The position numbers and the translations under genes are program-made. The notes below the pieces were generated by a model. It saw only the letters and a program-made list of their open reading frames with translations, did not search any database and was not told the origin of the DNA. A stretch of 64,000 nucleotides of DNA from positions 1 through 64,000 of the forward strand of contig NZ_JAARLZ010000003.1 in the NCBI RefSeq assembly GCF_011759365.1, written 5' to 3'. Of this stretch, positions 6,845 to 15,519 are shown one piece after another. Origin of the DNA: Luteibacter anthropi. GTDB taxonomy: Bacteria; Pseudomonadota; Gammaproteobacteria; Xanthomonadales; Rhodanobacteraceae. Numbering within the stretch: the first letter of the stretch is position 1; the number at the start of each line of letters is the position of its first letter.

Positions 6845-8248
6845 TCAGGATTTGGCCCTGGACAGGGCGTCGTCGATGCGGCCCAGCGCGCCTTCGCGGC
6901 CGGCCAGGTAGATCGTGTGCTCGATGGACGGCGACACCTGGGTACCGGTCATCGCCACGCGCAGCGGCGCGGCAACCTTGCCCATGCCCAGTTCCAGCGC
7001 AGCGGCCACCCGTTCGACAGCGCCATGCACGGCTTCCGGTGTCCACTCCGGCAGCGCGGCCAGTTCGGCCTTCGCCTTCTCCAGCGCGGCCGGTGCGGAT
7101 TCGGTGCGAAGGTGCTTCTCGATAGCCTTGTCGTCCCACTCGACGATCGGGCCGTACCAGATCTTCGCGCGCTCGGCCATGTCCACAAAGGTCTGCACGC
7201 GGTCACGCAACGCCACCACGACGTCGGCAGGGTTCGGGCCGGATGCCGGGTCGATGCCGATCTTCTGCAGGTGCCAGGCCAGCTCGGTACCGAGCGTCGC
7301 CGGGTCGTCGGTCTTGAGGTAGTGCTGATTGAGCCAGGACAGCTTGGTCACGTCGAAGCGCGAGGCCGCCTTGTTCACGTCGGACACGTCGAAGAGCGTC
7401 TTCATGTCGTCGACCGAGAAGATTTCCTGGTCGCCATGCGACCAGCCCAGGCGCACCAGGTAGTTCAGCAGCGCATGCGGCAGGAAGCCGTCGTCGCGGT
7501 ACTGCATCACGCTGACCGCGCCATGGCGCTTGGACAGCTTCTGCCCATCCGGGCCCAGGATCATCGGCAGGTGCGCGAACTCCGGCACCGCGGCGCCCAG
7601 CGCCTTGTAGATGTTGATCTGGCGCGGGGTGTTGTTCACGTGGTCATCGCCACGGATCACCTCGGTGATGCCCATGTCGATGTCGTCGACCACCACCGCG
7701 AAGTTGTAGGTGGGAAAGCCATCCGAACGGAAGATCACGAGGTCGTCGAGCTCTTCGTTCGACCACTCGATACGCCCCTTCACCTTGTCGTCGAACACGA
7801 CGCTGCCCGAGGTGGGGTTCTTGAAGCGGATGACCCGGTTCGGATCGTCGCGGTACGGCTCGTTGCGATCACGGTAATAGCCGTTGTAGCGCGGCTTCAC
7901 GCCGTCGGCCATCGCCTTGTTGCGCATGGCCTCGATCTCGTCCTTGGTCTCGTAGGCGTAGTAGGCCTTGCCCTCGCGCAGCAGCTGGTCGGCCACTTCG
8001 CGGTAACGGTCCATGCGCAGGGTCTGGTAGTACGGGCCCTCGTCATGGGCCAGGCCCAGCCAGCTCATGCCATCGAGAATCGCCTGCACGGCCTCGTCGG
8101 TGGAGCGCTCGCGATCCGTGTCCTCGATGCGCAGGATGAATTCGCCACCGCGGCGGCGGGCCTCCAGCCAGCAATACAGCGCCGTGCGGGCACCGCCGAT
8201 GTGGAGGTAGCCGGTGGGACTGGGGGCAAAACGGGTGCGGACGGTCAT
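6845..8248 (-). CDS. gltX: glutamyl-tRNA synthetase
   Basis: This 467-residue class I aminoacyl-tRNA synthetase has the HIGH-type motif in [16 protein letters not shown] (near residue 16) and the KMSKS-type motif [11 protein letters not shown] (near residue 240). It charges tRNA-Glu in the cytoplasm. Length and domain order are normal for the bacterial discriminating or non-discriminating enzyme; which of the two cannot be told from sequence here. It is flanked on both sides by REP pairs and appears to be transcribed alone. Confidence 0.97.
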   Translation of the reverse strand: MTVRTRFAPSPTGYLHIGGARTALYCWLEARRRGGEFILRIEDTDRERSTDEAVQAILDGMSWLGLAHDEGPYYQTLRMDRYREVADQLLREGKAYYAYETKDEIEAMRNKAMADGVKPRYNGYYRDRNEPYRDDPNRVIRFKNPTSGSVVFDDKVKGRIEWSNEELDDLVIFRSDGFPTYNFAVVVDDIDMGITEVIRGDDHVNNTPRQINIYKALGAAVPEFAHLPMILGPDGQKLSKRHGAVSVMQYRDDGFLPHALLNYLVRLGWSHGDQEIFSVDDMKTLFDVSDVNKAASRFDVTKLSWLNQHYLKTDDPATLGTELAWHLQKIGIDPASGPNPADVVVALRDRVQTFVDMAERAKIWYGPIVEWDDKAIEKHLRTESAPAALEKAKAELAALPEWTPEAVHGAVERVAAALELGMGKVAAPLRVAMTGTQVSPSIEHTIYLAGREGALGRIDDALSRAKS

Positions 8249-8288
8249 CGTGGGTCATCGATCTCGGACAAGAGAACGATTTTACCGT

Positions 8289-8368
8289 GTAGGAGCGCGC
8301 TTTGCGCGCGACCGGTCCGGAACAGGGAAGTCAGGGTCTCACCGGTCGCGCGCGAGGAGCGCTCCTAC
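8289..8368. repeat. REP pair
   Basis: A forward REP (8289-8315) and an inverted REP (8342-8368) lie between the divergent gltX and glycosyltransferase genes, so they fall in a promoter region rather than a 3' region. Confidence 0.9.
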
Positions 8369-8484
8369 ACGGCTTGCCTGGCCGTTTTCGGGGATGCCTG
8401 TCATATGGCGGTCATGCCCTGATAACGGCGCGGACACGCCCCGGCGCGACCATGGCTCAAGCCAGGGCCAGAAGGGTCACCGCC

Positions 8485-9642
8485 ATGCGAGTCGGCATCG
8501 TCACCGAGACCTATGCACCGGACGTCAACGGGGTCTCCCTCACCGTCCAGTCGCTGGCCCGCGGACTCATCCGCAAGGGTCACGACGTCGACCTCATCCG
8601 CCCCGTCCACCCGAACACGCCGCCCCTCTCCGAGGCAGGCATGGACGTTCTTGCCGTCGAGGGTGCCGCCGTCCCCCGCTATGCGGGACTGCGCTTCGGC
8701 TTCCCTTCCCGGTTCCGCATCGAGCGCCGCTGGCGCGCCGAACGCCCGGATGCGATCTATGTGGCCACGGAAGGCCCCCTGGGCTGGAGTGCCGTCAGTG
8801 CGGCGCGCCGCCTCGGCATCCCGGTCGCCACCGGTTTTCATACGCGCTTCGACTTCTACGTGGGTCATTACGGTTTCGGGGCGCTCACGCCGCTGGTTCG
8901 CCGCTATCTAGCCCGCTTCCATCGCCGCGCCCAGGTCACCCTGGTGCCCACGGGGCAACTCGCCGGCGAGCTCAACGACCTCGGCGTGCATAACGTGCGC
9001 GTGCTGCGTCGCGCGGTGGACACGCTGCGCTTCCAGCCCGGTCGTCGCGATGACGACCTGCGCCTCTCATGGGGCGCCGACGCCGCCACGCCGGTTGTGC
9101 TGAGCGTGGGCCGCGTGGCGCCCGAGAAGAACCTGCACGTCGTGATCGAGGCCTATCGCGCCCTCGCCCGCCGCGTACCAAACGCACGCTGTGTGATCGT
9201 GGGCGATGGCCCCGAGCGCGCGGCACTGGAAGCCGCGAACCCGGACATCCTCTTCGCCGGCACTCGTCGCGGCGACGAACTGGCCGCCTGGTACGCCAGC
9301 GCCGATCTCTTCGTCTTCCCCAGCCTCACCGAGACCTTCGGCAACGTGGTGCTGGAAGCCATGGCCTCCGGTGTGCCCGTGGTGGCTTACGCCGAAGCGG
9401 CTGCTAAGGAATTCATCCGTAACGGCCAGAACGGCATCCGCGTGGCACCGGGCAACGAAGCCGGCCTGATCGAACGCGCCGCCGCCCTGGGCGCCGACAT
9501 CACCGCCCGCCAGACCATGGGCCATGCTGCACGTGCATCGGTGGCAGGCCTCTCGCCTGACTCCGTCATCACCGAATTCGAATCCATCATGCAGTCACTG
9601 GCCGGGGAGAACGTCCATGAACGTACCGCCGTCGCGGCGTAA
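8485..9642 (+). CDS. GT4-family glycosyltransferase
   Basis: The 385-residue product has GT-B architecture. The N-terminal domain starts RVGIVTETYAPDVNGVS. The C-terminal domain has VLSVGRVAPEKN and the nucleotide-sugar-binding EX7E motif in SLTETFGNVVLEAMASG. Similar proteins transfer mannose or glucose to lipids at the membrane. The ATG at 8485 follows GAAGGG and gives the family N-terminus; an upstream ATG at 8452 is possible. It overlaps the following PAP2 gene by 26 bp, so the pair is translationally coupled and probably acts in one glycolipid or undecaprenyl-phosphate pathway. The acceptor is unknown. Confidence 0.88.
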   Translation: MRVGIVTETYAPDVNGVSLTVQSLARGLIRKGHDVDLIRPVHPNTPPLSEAGMDVLAVEGAAVPRYAGLRFGFPSRFRIERRWRAERPDAIYVATEGPLGWSAVSAARRLGIPVATGFHTRFDFYVGHYGFGALTPLVRRYLARFHRRAQVTLVPTGQLAGELNDLGVHNVRVLRRAVDTLRFQPGRRDDDLRLSWGADAATPVVLSVGRVAPEKNLHVVIEAYRALARRVPNARCVIVGDGPERAALEAANPDILFAGTRRGDELAAWYASADLFVFPSLTETFGNVVLEAMASGVPVVAYAEAAAKEFIRNGQNGIRVAPGNEAGLIERAAALGADITARQTMGHAARASVAGLSPDSVITEFESIMQSLAGENVHERTAVAA

Positions 9643-10150
9643 CCTCGATTCGCGCATGTGCGTGGCTGCCAACCGCTGGGGCGCGCGCCGCGCCATCGGC
9701 GTGTTCTTCGGCATCGTCAGCCGGCTCGGCGACGGTGTGTTCTGGTATGCGCTGATGACCGTCATCGCGCTGGTCGGCGGCTGGCACGGCGTGGCCGTGG
9801 CCGCGCAGATGGCTGTCACCGGCCTGACCGCGCTCATGCTCTACCGCGTGCTCAAGCGCTGGACCAAGCGCCCACGACCGTTCCGCGCCTGCCCGGGCGT
9901 GATCGCCCATGTGCCGCCGCTGGACGAATTCAGTTTTCCGTCCGGCCACACACTCCAGGCCGTGTCCTTCACCGTGGTCGCCGTGGCGCATTACCCGGTG
10001 CTGGCTCCTTTCCTGATCGGCTTTGCCGCGCTGATCGGCGCCTCGCGCGTGGTGCTCGGCCTGCACTACCCCAGCGATGTCGCCGCGGCGACCGTCATCG
10101 GCGGGACGCTGGGCACGCTGTCGCTGTGGGTAGAACGCATCCTGCTCTGA
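9617..10150 (+). CDS. PAP2-superfamily membrane phosphatase
   Basis: The 177-residue product has several hydrophobic helices and the three PAP2 signature blocks: KRWTKRPRPF, PSGHT and SRVVLGLHYPSD. These hold the catalytic His and Asp residues. Family members dephosphorylate lipid phosphates such as undecaprenyl pyrophosphate or phosphatidic acid on the outer face of the inner membrane. The start overlaps the glycosyltransferase gene, with GGGGAGA as ribosome-binding site. Its 3' end overlaps the 3' end of lanM on the opposite strand by 85 bp. Confidence 0.88.
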   Translation: MNVPPSRRNLDSRMCVAANRWGARRAIGVFFGIVSRLGDGVFWYALMTVIALVGGWHGVAVAAQMAVTGLTALMLYRVLKRWTKRPRPFRACPGVIAHVPPLDEFSFPSGHTLQAVSFTVVAVAHYPVLAPFLIGFAALIGASRVVLGLHYPSDVAAATVIGGTLGTLSLWVERILL

Positions 10151-13017
10151 GCCTGCCAGTGATCCGTGGGCAACAACACCGACGGCAAGGTGCAGCGGGG
10201 GTCCATGCGCAGCAATTGGTAGGCGATGCCGCCGACACCGGCCATCAGCCCGGGTGACAATGCCTCGCCCAGCATGCCGCAATAGGGACCATGCGTTTCC
10301 AGGCTCCCCATGATCGCGGCCTCAAGCGACTCGCGCGTCATGTCCTGCGGCGCCCAGCCCTGTTTCAACGCGTGATCGAGCAACTCCCACGTACCCAGGT
10401 CACCGTGGCAAAGACCGTGATGATTGGCACCCATGCCCTTGTGCCATAGCGTGTGCGCTGCGCGCTGCAAGGTCTTTCGTTGCTGATGGTTGCCGGAGAA
10501 GCCCAGGTCCACCCGGGCCAGCGCGATACCTGCCGCCCCGTGACACCAGGCCACCGAAAACTTGTCCACGCCGACGCCACGCATGTCGCGCCAGTTGCCT
10601 TCGGCTTCATCGAACAAGGCATCCTCGAAGGCAAAGGCCGCCTGCGCCATCGCCAGATGCCGAGGGTTGCCGTTGGCCACCGCCAGCTTGTGCAACGCCC
10701 AGCCGATGCCGGTCACGCCGTGGCCAAATCCGCCGAGGCCGTCGGCCCAGCGCTCGTGCGGCCAGCACGCCTTGCCATCGAGCACCCTTGCGCGATCACA
10801 GAGGCGATTGCCGATGGTTCCCGCCATATCGAGGTAGGTAACCTCGCCACTGGAGCGGTAAAGCCTCAACAAAGGCACGATCCCGCCCGCTGAACCGGTA
10901 AGCAGATCATCGATGTCATCCGCTTCGACCGCTTCCGTCATCAGCGTGGCCAGCTCGCGCGCACGCTCGACGCCCTCGCCCTTCGTGACACCGAGCTCAT
11001 CGAGCGAAAGCCATGTCCACATCTGCGAGCCGAGCCCGATATAGCCGCCCGGTGGCGTTGGTCGCGGACGCGCAACACGCGTCCGGCGCACGAACAGCTC
11101 TGCCTGCGTCATGCGCATCGCATGCACCACGGCATCGCGCAACGCCGCCACACCATCGACTGCATCCGCCCGCCCGGCTTCCATCTCGACGGTATAACCC
11201 GTTGTCAGCAAGGCAAGCCCCGAAAGGCCGCCGTAAAGATCCTGCGCCAACGGTTGCACGCTGCGCCCGTTAGGCCCCAGCACCGACGCAATCCATGCGG
11301 CACTGCCGTCATTTGCCCGTATCGCGCGCGATGCCAGTGATCGCATCACGGAAGCGGCGAGCGAGCGACGACGGACATCCAGGTCGTCCCGCCGTGGCTC
11401 GACCACGCGCAGCGACCGCTCCGTCGCCACCCAGCCATCGCCTGCATAGGCGCTCGCAAGCGCACCGTGAATCACCCGGCGCTCCAGTTCCAGATCCGCT
11501 GCACGCCAGTGCGCAAGCGCCTCGTCGGCAAGCTGCCGCGGTGCAAGCCAGTGCGTACCACGGGGGCCATCCAGGCGTCCGTGCGAAACCAACGTGGAAA
11601 AATAAGGGATGTCGCCATCGAGCAGATCGGCGATCTCGGCGGCGATGACGACATCGTCATCCGGAGACAGCGCACGGATCTCCCCCGACTTGCGCAACAG
11701 GGATGCCGCATGCGCGCTGGCCGTATCGGCATCGTGCAACGAGACCGGATGCCAGAGCATGCGGGCCAGCTCGGCATACGTTTCCGTGGCACGCAGCACC
11801 ACTCGCACCAGGCAGCGATCAAACGCGCGCAAACGGGACGCCAGTTCGTTACGGGCGTCCAGCTCGCGCAGCGTTGCCGTCAGAGCATCGAAACCGGCAA
11901 GCACATCGGGCCAGTAGCGCGAAAGCTCCGGCTGCTCGCCAGGATGATTGCGCGCACCCTCCACCTCGACCGACACCGTACCCAAACGGGCACGATCCGT
12001 ACCGCCATCCACCATCGCCGACACGAGAAGTTTCGGCTGCTCGCCGGGCAAAGCACCGATACCCGAGGTATCCACGCCACGCCAGCCAAGGCCGCCCCCG
12101 CGACCGGGCAACATGCCCATCGCCAGCACGGTGCCGTCGATCATCGCCACCGCGCGGTCATGGGCCTCACCCATGCCCGAAGGCTTCGCCTCGACACGGG
12201 GCGTAAACAGGGTTTCGCAATCGATAACGAACGGACAGGGTCCGTGCGCAATGAGATTCTCGGCGTGCAGGTCGGTGCCGCCCAGCAGGCGCATCAAGGC
12301 CAGCCATTCGCCGGTGCCGCGATAGAACGAGCGCAGTTCGTCCGTGCCTGCGGCATACACGTGCTCTACAAATGCCGTCCAGCCGTAACCGTCGCGCTCA
12401 AGTGCATCCGGCACGCGCATCGACGTCGGCACGCCGAGCTGGTCGATAAAGAGCTGCAACTCGACATCGATGGCCACCGAGCGCGGCTTGTACACCACGC
12501 GCCCCTGTTCGCAACGAAGCAAGGCCACCGTCTGGCCGCCTGCGTGGCTGTCGCCTGCGCCAAGCTCCAGTCCGGTGAGTTCGCCAAGCGGGTTACCCGC
12601 CAGCTCCCGCAAAGCCATCCGATCGGCCGCAAAGCGTTCGGCCAGCTCCAGCCCACGTGCAAAGCGTGCGTCCACCACCGTGCGTATGCGACCGGCCATG
12701 GTGGGGTAATGCTCGTCCAGACCACGCCAGTAGGCCGGCGCCGAGGACAACGCAATGAATTCATGCCAGCGCGCCACGCTGTCCGGGGCCAGAAGCAGGC
12801 CGTCTTCGGCTGCGGCATGCAGCTCCAGCAGGAGCACACGGCAGAGTTTTCCATGCAGGCTGGCCACCGCGGTGTCGTGCACGCTGCGATGGATAACACC
12901 TCGCTCGCTGGCCGACAGCCCCTGCACCGCTTCGAGCCGGGCTGCCAGGTGAGCCGACGCATCGGCCACCAGGCAGCCCAGCGATTCGCTGAAATCAGCA
13001 TCCATGCCGGATGTCAT
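10066..13017 (-). CDS. lanM: class II lanthipeptide synthetase LanM
   Basis: This 983-residue bifunctional enzyme dehydrates Ser/Thr of a precursor peptide and then adds Cys to form lanthionine rings. The dehydratase (DUF4135) domain shows VVYKPRS (about 175-180), GGTDLHAENL (246-255) and VIDCETLF (264-271). The LanC-like cyclase domain shows GFGHG (763-767), WCHG (Cys 825) and LCHGD (Cys 870, His 871), the expected zinc ligands. It lies 10 bp downstream of the first precursor gene. Homology to the family ends near residue 950 (PSVLLP); the last ~28 codons overlap the convergent PAP2 gene and look like an added tail. An alternative ATG lies at 13005. No peptidase/transporter (LanT) domain is present. 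Confidence 0.95.
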   Translation of the reverse strand: MTSGMDADFSESLGCLVADASAHLAARLEAVQGLSASERGVIHRSVHDTAVASLHGKLCRVLLLELHAAAEDGLLLAPDSVARWHEFIALSSAPAYWRGLDEHYPTMAGRIRTVVDARFARGLELAERFAADRMALRELAGNPLGELTGLELGAGDSHAGGQTVALLRCEQGRVVYKPRSVAIDVELQLFIDQLGVPTSMRVPDALERDGYGWTAFVEHVYAAGTDELRSFYRGTGEWLALMRLLGGTDLHAENLIAHGPCPFVIDCETLFTPRVEAKPSGMGEAHDRAVAMIDGTVLAMGMLPGRGGGLGWRGVDTSGIGALPGEQPKLLVSAMVDGGTDRARLGTVSVEVEGARNHPGEQPELSRYWPDVLAGFDALTATLRELDARNELASRLRAFDRCLVRVVLRATETYAELARMLWHPVSLHDADTASAHAASLLRKSGEIRALSPDDDVVIAAEIADLLDGDIPYFSTLVSHGRLDGPRGTHWLAPRQLADEALAHWRAADLELERRVIHGALASAYAGDGWVATERSLRVVEPRRDDLDVRRRSLAASVMRSLASRAIRANDGSAAWIASVLGPNGRSVQPLAQDLYGGLSGLALLTTGYTVEMEAGRADAVDGVAALRDAVVHAMRMTQAELFVRRTRVARPRPTPPGGYIGLGSQMWTWLSLDELGVTKGEGVERARELATLMTEAVEADDIDDLLTGSAGGIVPLLRLYRSSGEVTYLDMAGTIGNRLCDRARVLDGKACWPHERWADGLGGFGHGVTGIGWALHKLAVANGNPRHLAMAQAAFAFEDALFDEAEGNWRDMRGVGVDKFSVAWCHGAAGIALARVDLGFSGNHQQRKTLQRAAHTLWHKGMGANHHGLCHGDLGTWELLDHALKQGWAPQDMTRESLEAAIMGSLETHGPYCGMLGEALSPGLMAGVGGIAYQLLRMDPRCTLPSVLLPTDHWQAQSRMRSTHSDSVPSVPPMTVAAATSLG

Positions 13018-13027
13018 ACGGTGCCGA

Positions 13028-13234
13028 TCAGGCGCACTGCGTGATCTTGGTGGTCTTGATCGAGCCCGTACACATCGCGCAATCGGTCACCGCGATCTCG
13101 GTACCACCGACGATATCCGCCTCGGCAAACGCGTTGGCGAACAGATCGCCTGCCGGGTTGCCGTTACCGGCCTGCTTGCGCCACTCGGCGGCGCGGCTGA
13201 CCGACTTCGACGAAAAGCCCATTTCATTGCTCAT
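13028..13234 (-). CDS. lanA1: lanthipeptide precursor peptide 1
   Basis: The 68-residue precursor has a 44-residue leader ending FAEADIVGG, the double-Gly site typical of class II leaders. The core has 24 residues starting TEIAVTDC, including AMCTGSI, and ending QCA. It holds three Cys, six Thr and one Ser, enough for up to three (methyl)lanthionine rings. The ATG at 13234 follows GGGAGTG. The stop codon is 10 bp before lanM, which is therefore its obvious modifying enzyme. Leader and core closely resemble precursor 2 (13532-13744), indicating duplication. The bioactivity is unknown. Confidence 0.9.
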   Translation of the reverse strand: MSNEMGFSSKSVSRAAEWRKQAGNGNPAGDLFANAFAEADIVGGTEIAVTDCAMCTGSIKTTKITQCA

Positions 13235-13260
13235 CCGGACACTCCCTTATGCACAGTTTC
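13235..13260 (-). promoter_or_regulatory. conserved 5' untranslated segment of precursor 1
   Basis: On the minus strand GAAACTGTGCA is followed within a few bases by GGGAGTGTCC and the ATG. The same block precedes precursor 2 at 13745-13769 with only small differences. It includes the ribosome-binding site and may serve translational control. Confidence 0.6.
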
Positions 13261-13531
13261 GTTAATGGAAAAACTGAACTTCCGTGGTGGTGCTGACAGA
13301 ACGGCATGGCGACGGGTCACTTGCGATGTATCGACCATCGTCCCGACAACCCTCCCGATTCATTTCACGTCTGCGGAAGGTTCACAAGAGGACGCGGCAT
13401 GTCCTCAACGGAAGCATGTCGTTTCGAAGGAAACTTTTTGCAGGCACCAGCGATGGTTACGTGGTTACGCACATATAGCGAAAAGTTATATGCGTAATCG
13501 GCAAGTGCCGCCTCACGCCATTAGATGACGA
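13261..13531. other. spacer between the two precursor genes
   Basis: I see no coding sequence here. The spacer contains an AT-rich palindrome at 13465-13497 and probably the promoter of precursor 1 and lanM. It is less GC-rich than its surroundings. Confidence 0.5.
13465..13497. promoter_or_regulatory. AT-rich inverted repeat, possible operator
   Basis: TTACGCACATATA (13465-13477) and TATATGCGTAA (13487-13497) form an imperfect inverted repeat with a nine-base spacer, about 230 bp upstream of precursor 1 and 35 bp past the precursor 2 stop codon. There is no T run, so it looks more like a regulator-binding site than a terminator. The regulator is unknown. Confidence 0.45.
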
Positions 13532-13744
13532 TCATGCACCGCACTGGATGTGACGCGTGCGCGCGTCGATGGAACCGGTACACATCACACAATCGGTCAC
13601 GACGATATCCGTACCGCCGACGATATCCGCCTCGGCAAACTCGTTCGCGAACAAAGCACCTGCCGGGCTGTCGGCACAGGCATTCGAACGCCAGAACGCG
13701 GCACGACGGGCAGGCTGCGAGGCACGCATGGATTCAACGATCAT
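13532..13744 (-). CDS. lanA2: lanthipeptide precursor peptide 2
   Basis: The 70-residue precursor has a leader containing SPAGALFANEFAEADIVGG and a 26-residue core beginning TDIVVTDC, continuing VMCTGSI and ending IQCGA. It shares the TDCxMCTGSI block and the C-terminal QC with precursor 1 but differs between them (DARTRH in place of KTTKIT), so one ring could differ. The ATG at 13744 follows GGGGAGTG in the same upstream block as precursor 1. The longer open frame running upstream through the REP array is an artefact of the repeats. Probably modified by the same LanM. Confidence 0.87.
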   Translation of the reverse strand: MIVESMRASQPARRAAFWRSNACADSPAGALFANEFAEADIVGGTDIVVTDCVMCTGSIDARTRHIQCGA

Positions 13745-13769
13745 CTGGACACTCCCCTTGCACAGTTTC
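13745..13769 (-). promoter_or_regulatory. conserved 5' untranslated segment of precursor 2
   Basis: This is nearly identical to the segment before precursor 1: GAAACTGTGCA, then GGGGAGTGTCC, then the ATG. The shared block shows that the duplication included the translation-initiation region. Confidence 0.6.
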
Positions 13770-13896
13770 ATGGATGAAAGGACTGCGCCGGCAGAGCGGA
13801 CGTCGCATACGTTGAAAGGGCCACCCCTACCCGGCCGGCGGATTGTCGGGAAGAAGCACACACGGATGTGCCCCGATTCGGCACCCCCGCCACCCT

Positions 13897-14473
13897 GTAG
13901 GAGCGCGCCTAGCGCGCGACCGGTGGAGCGGGAACGGTGATGGGTTGCGCCACGAATGGTCGCGCGCAGGCGCGCTCCTACAACGGCGTGCATCGTCCGG
14001 CCTCGCGGCACCGTAGACCTGTAGGAGCGCGCCTCGCGCGCGACCGGTGGAGCGGGAGCCGTGATGGTTGCGCCACGAACGGTCGCGCGCAGGCGCGCTC
14101 CTACAACGGCGTGCATCGTCCGGCCTCGCGGCACCGTAAACCTGTAGGAGCGCGCCTTGCGCGCGACCGGTGGAGCGAGAGCCGTGTTGGTTGCGCCATG
14201 AATGGTCGCGCGCAGGCGCGCTCCTACAACGGCGTGCATCGTCCGGCCTCGCGGCACCGTAAACCTGTAGGAGCGCGCCTTGCGCGCGACCGGTGGAGCG
14301 AGAGCCGTGTTGGTTGCGCCACGAACGGTCGCGCGCAGGCGCGCTCCTACAACGGCGTGCATCGTCCGGCCTCGCGGCACCGTAAACGTGTAGGAGCGCG
14401 CCTTGCGCGCGACCGGTGGAGCGGGGGCCGTGATGGTTGCGCCATGAACGGTCGCGCGCAGGCGCGCTCCTAC
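13897..14473. repeat. tandem array of five REP-pair units (~123 bp each)
   Basis: Forward REPs start at 13897, 14021, 14144, 14267 and 14390. Each is followed by an inverted REP and, between units, a conserved linker (ACGGCGTGCATCGTCCGGCC..). Inner and outer linkers are nearly identical from unit to unit, so the array grew by tandem duplication of one unit. The only open frames are repeat artefacts. The array lies between lanA2 and accD. Confidence 0.9.
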
Positions 14474-14490
14474 AACACGCCGCGATTACG

Positions 14491-14607
14491 TTTCCCGAGG
14501 GACACCGCAGGCCGGAGCGCCAAGGGCCGCCCCGCCGCCTCTAAGCGAGCACGCAGCAGGCGCCGAGCGCGAGGCCGGAAGGCGAGCCCACCCTTACAGA
14601 GCGAACC
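14491..14607. repeat. second copy of the 3' part of the nested palindromic element
   Basis: TTTCCCGAGGGACACCGCAG and the following ~95 bases closely match 1575-1690, including GCGCCAAGGGCCGCCCC and GCGAGGCCG-AAGGCGAGCC. In both places the element lies near an inverted REP. The copy runs up to the accD stop codon. Confidence 0.7.
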
Positions 14608-14608
14608 C

Positions 14609-15481
14609 TCAAGCCGCGACGCGCGGCGCCTTCTGCATGATGCCGAGCATGTCGCCCAGCTTCTCGCGCATCTCACGACGATCCACGATGACGTCGACCG
14701 CGCCGTGATCCACCAGGAATTCCGAACGCTGGAAACCTTCCGGCAACGTCTCGCGCACCGTCTGCTCGATCACGCGCGGGCCGGCGAAACCGATCAGCGC
14801 CTTCGGCTCGGCCACGTTGATATCGCCCAGCATGCCCAGGCTGGCAGACACGCCACCCGTGGTCGGATGCGTAAGCACCGAGATATACGGAATACCCGCG
14901 TCGCGCATGCGAGCCAGGGCGGCCGAGGTCTTCGCCATCTGCATCAGCGAGAACAGGCCTTCCTGCATGCGCGCGCCGCCCGTGGCGGCAAAACACACCA
15001 GCGCCGACTTCTCGGCCAGAGCCTTCTCGGCCGCACGGGCGAACTTCTCGCCCACCACCGAACCCATCGAACCGCCAATGAAGGAATACTCGAACGCGAC
15101 CGCCACCAGCGGGCGCTCCAGCAGCGTGCCGGACATCGCGACCAGCGCGTCCTTCTCGCCCGTGGACTTCTGCGCCGCGGCGAGGCGGTCCTTGTACTTC
15201 TTCTGGTCGCGGAACTTCAGCGCATCCACGGCTTCCAGCTTCGGCCACAGCTCGGTGGTGCTGCCCGTGTCGAAGAACGCGCCCAGGCGCGCACGCGCCG
15301 AGATCGCATGATGATGGCCGCACTTGGGGCAGACCATGAGCGACTTTTCCAGCTCCGGCTTGTACAGCACGGTGCCGCAGCCGCCGCACTTCTCCCAGAC
15401 GCCTTCGGGCACCTTGCCCTTGCCGCCCGCCGCGCCCGGAGCGCGGGACTTGGGCGTCATGATCTTTTGCAGCCAGTTCAT
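14609..15481 (-). CDS. accD: acetyl-CoA carboxylase, carboxyltransferase subunit beta
   Basis: The 290-residue product has the N-terminal four-Cys zinc finger (Cys32, Cys35, Cys51, Cys54) and the crotonase-like carboxyltransferase fold with TGGARMQEG and [13 protein letters not shown]. With AccA it transfers carboxyl from biotin to acetyl-CoA, making malonyl-CoA for fatty acids. It follows trpA, a gene order common in beta- and gammaproteobacteria. In those genomes folC usually comes next; here the gene is followed instead by repeats and the lanthipeptide locus. Confidence 0.96.
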   Translation of the reverse strand: MNWLQKIMTPKSRAPGAAGGKGKVPEGVWEKCGGCGTVLYKPELEKSLMVCPKCGHHHAISARARLGAFFDTGSTTELWPKLEAVDALKFRDQKKYKDRLAAAQKSTGEKDALVAMSGTLLERPLVAVAFEYSFIGGSMGSVVGEKFARAAEKALAEKSALVCFAATGGARMQEGLFSLMQMAKTSAALARMRDAGIPYISVLTHPTTGGVSASLGMLGDINVAEPKALIGFAGPRVIEQTVRETLPEGFQRSEFLVDHGAVDVIVDRREMREKLGDMLGIMQKAPRVAA

Positions 15482-15519
15482 CGTGTCTCTCCGAATATCT
15501 GTACCAACCCGCCCACCGC

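Noticed and set aside
13770-13890. third lanthipeptide precursor upstream of precursor 2
   Set aside because: No frame here encodes a GG leader or Cys/Thr-rich core, and the conserved upstream block occurs only twice.
13897-14473. CRISPR array
   Set aside because: Period is ~123 bp, the linkers are repeated rather than unique, the repeat is a REP pair, and no cas gene is present.
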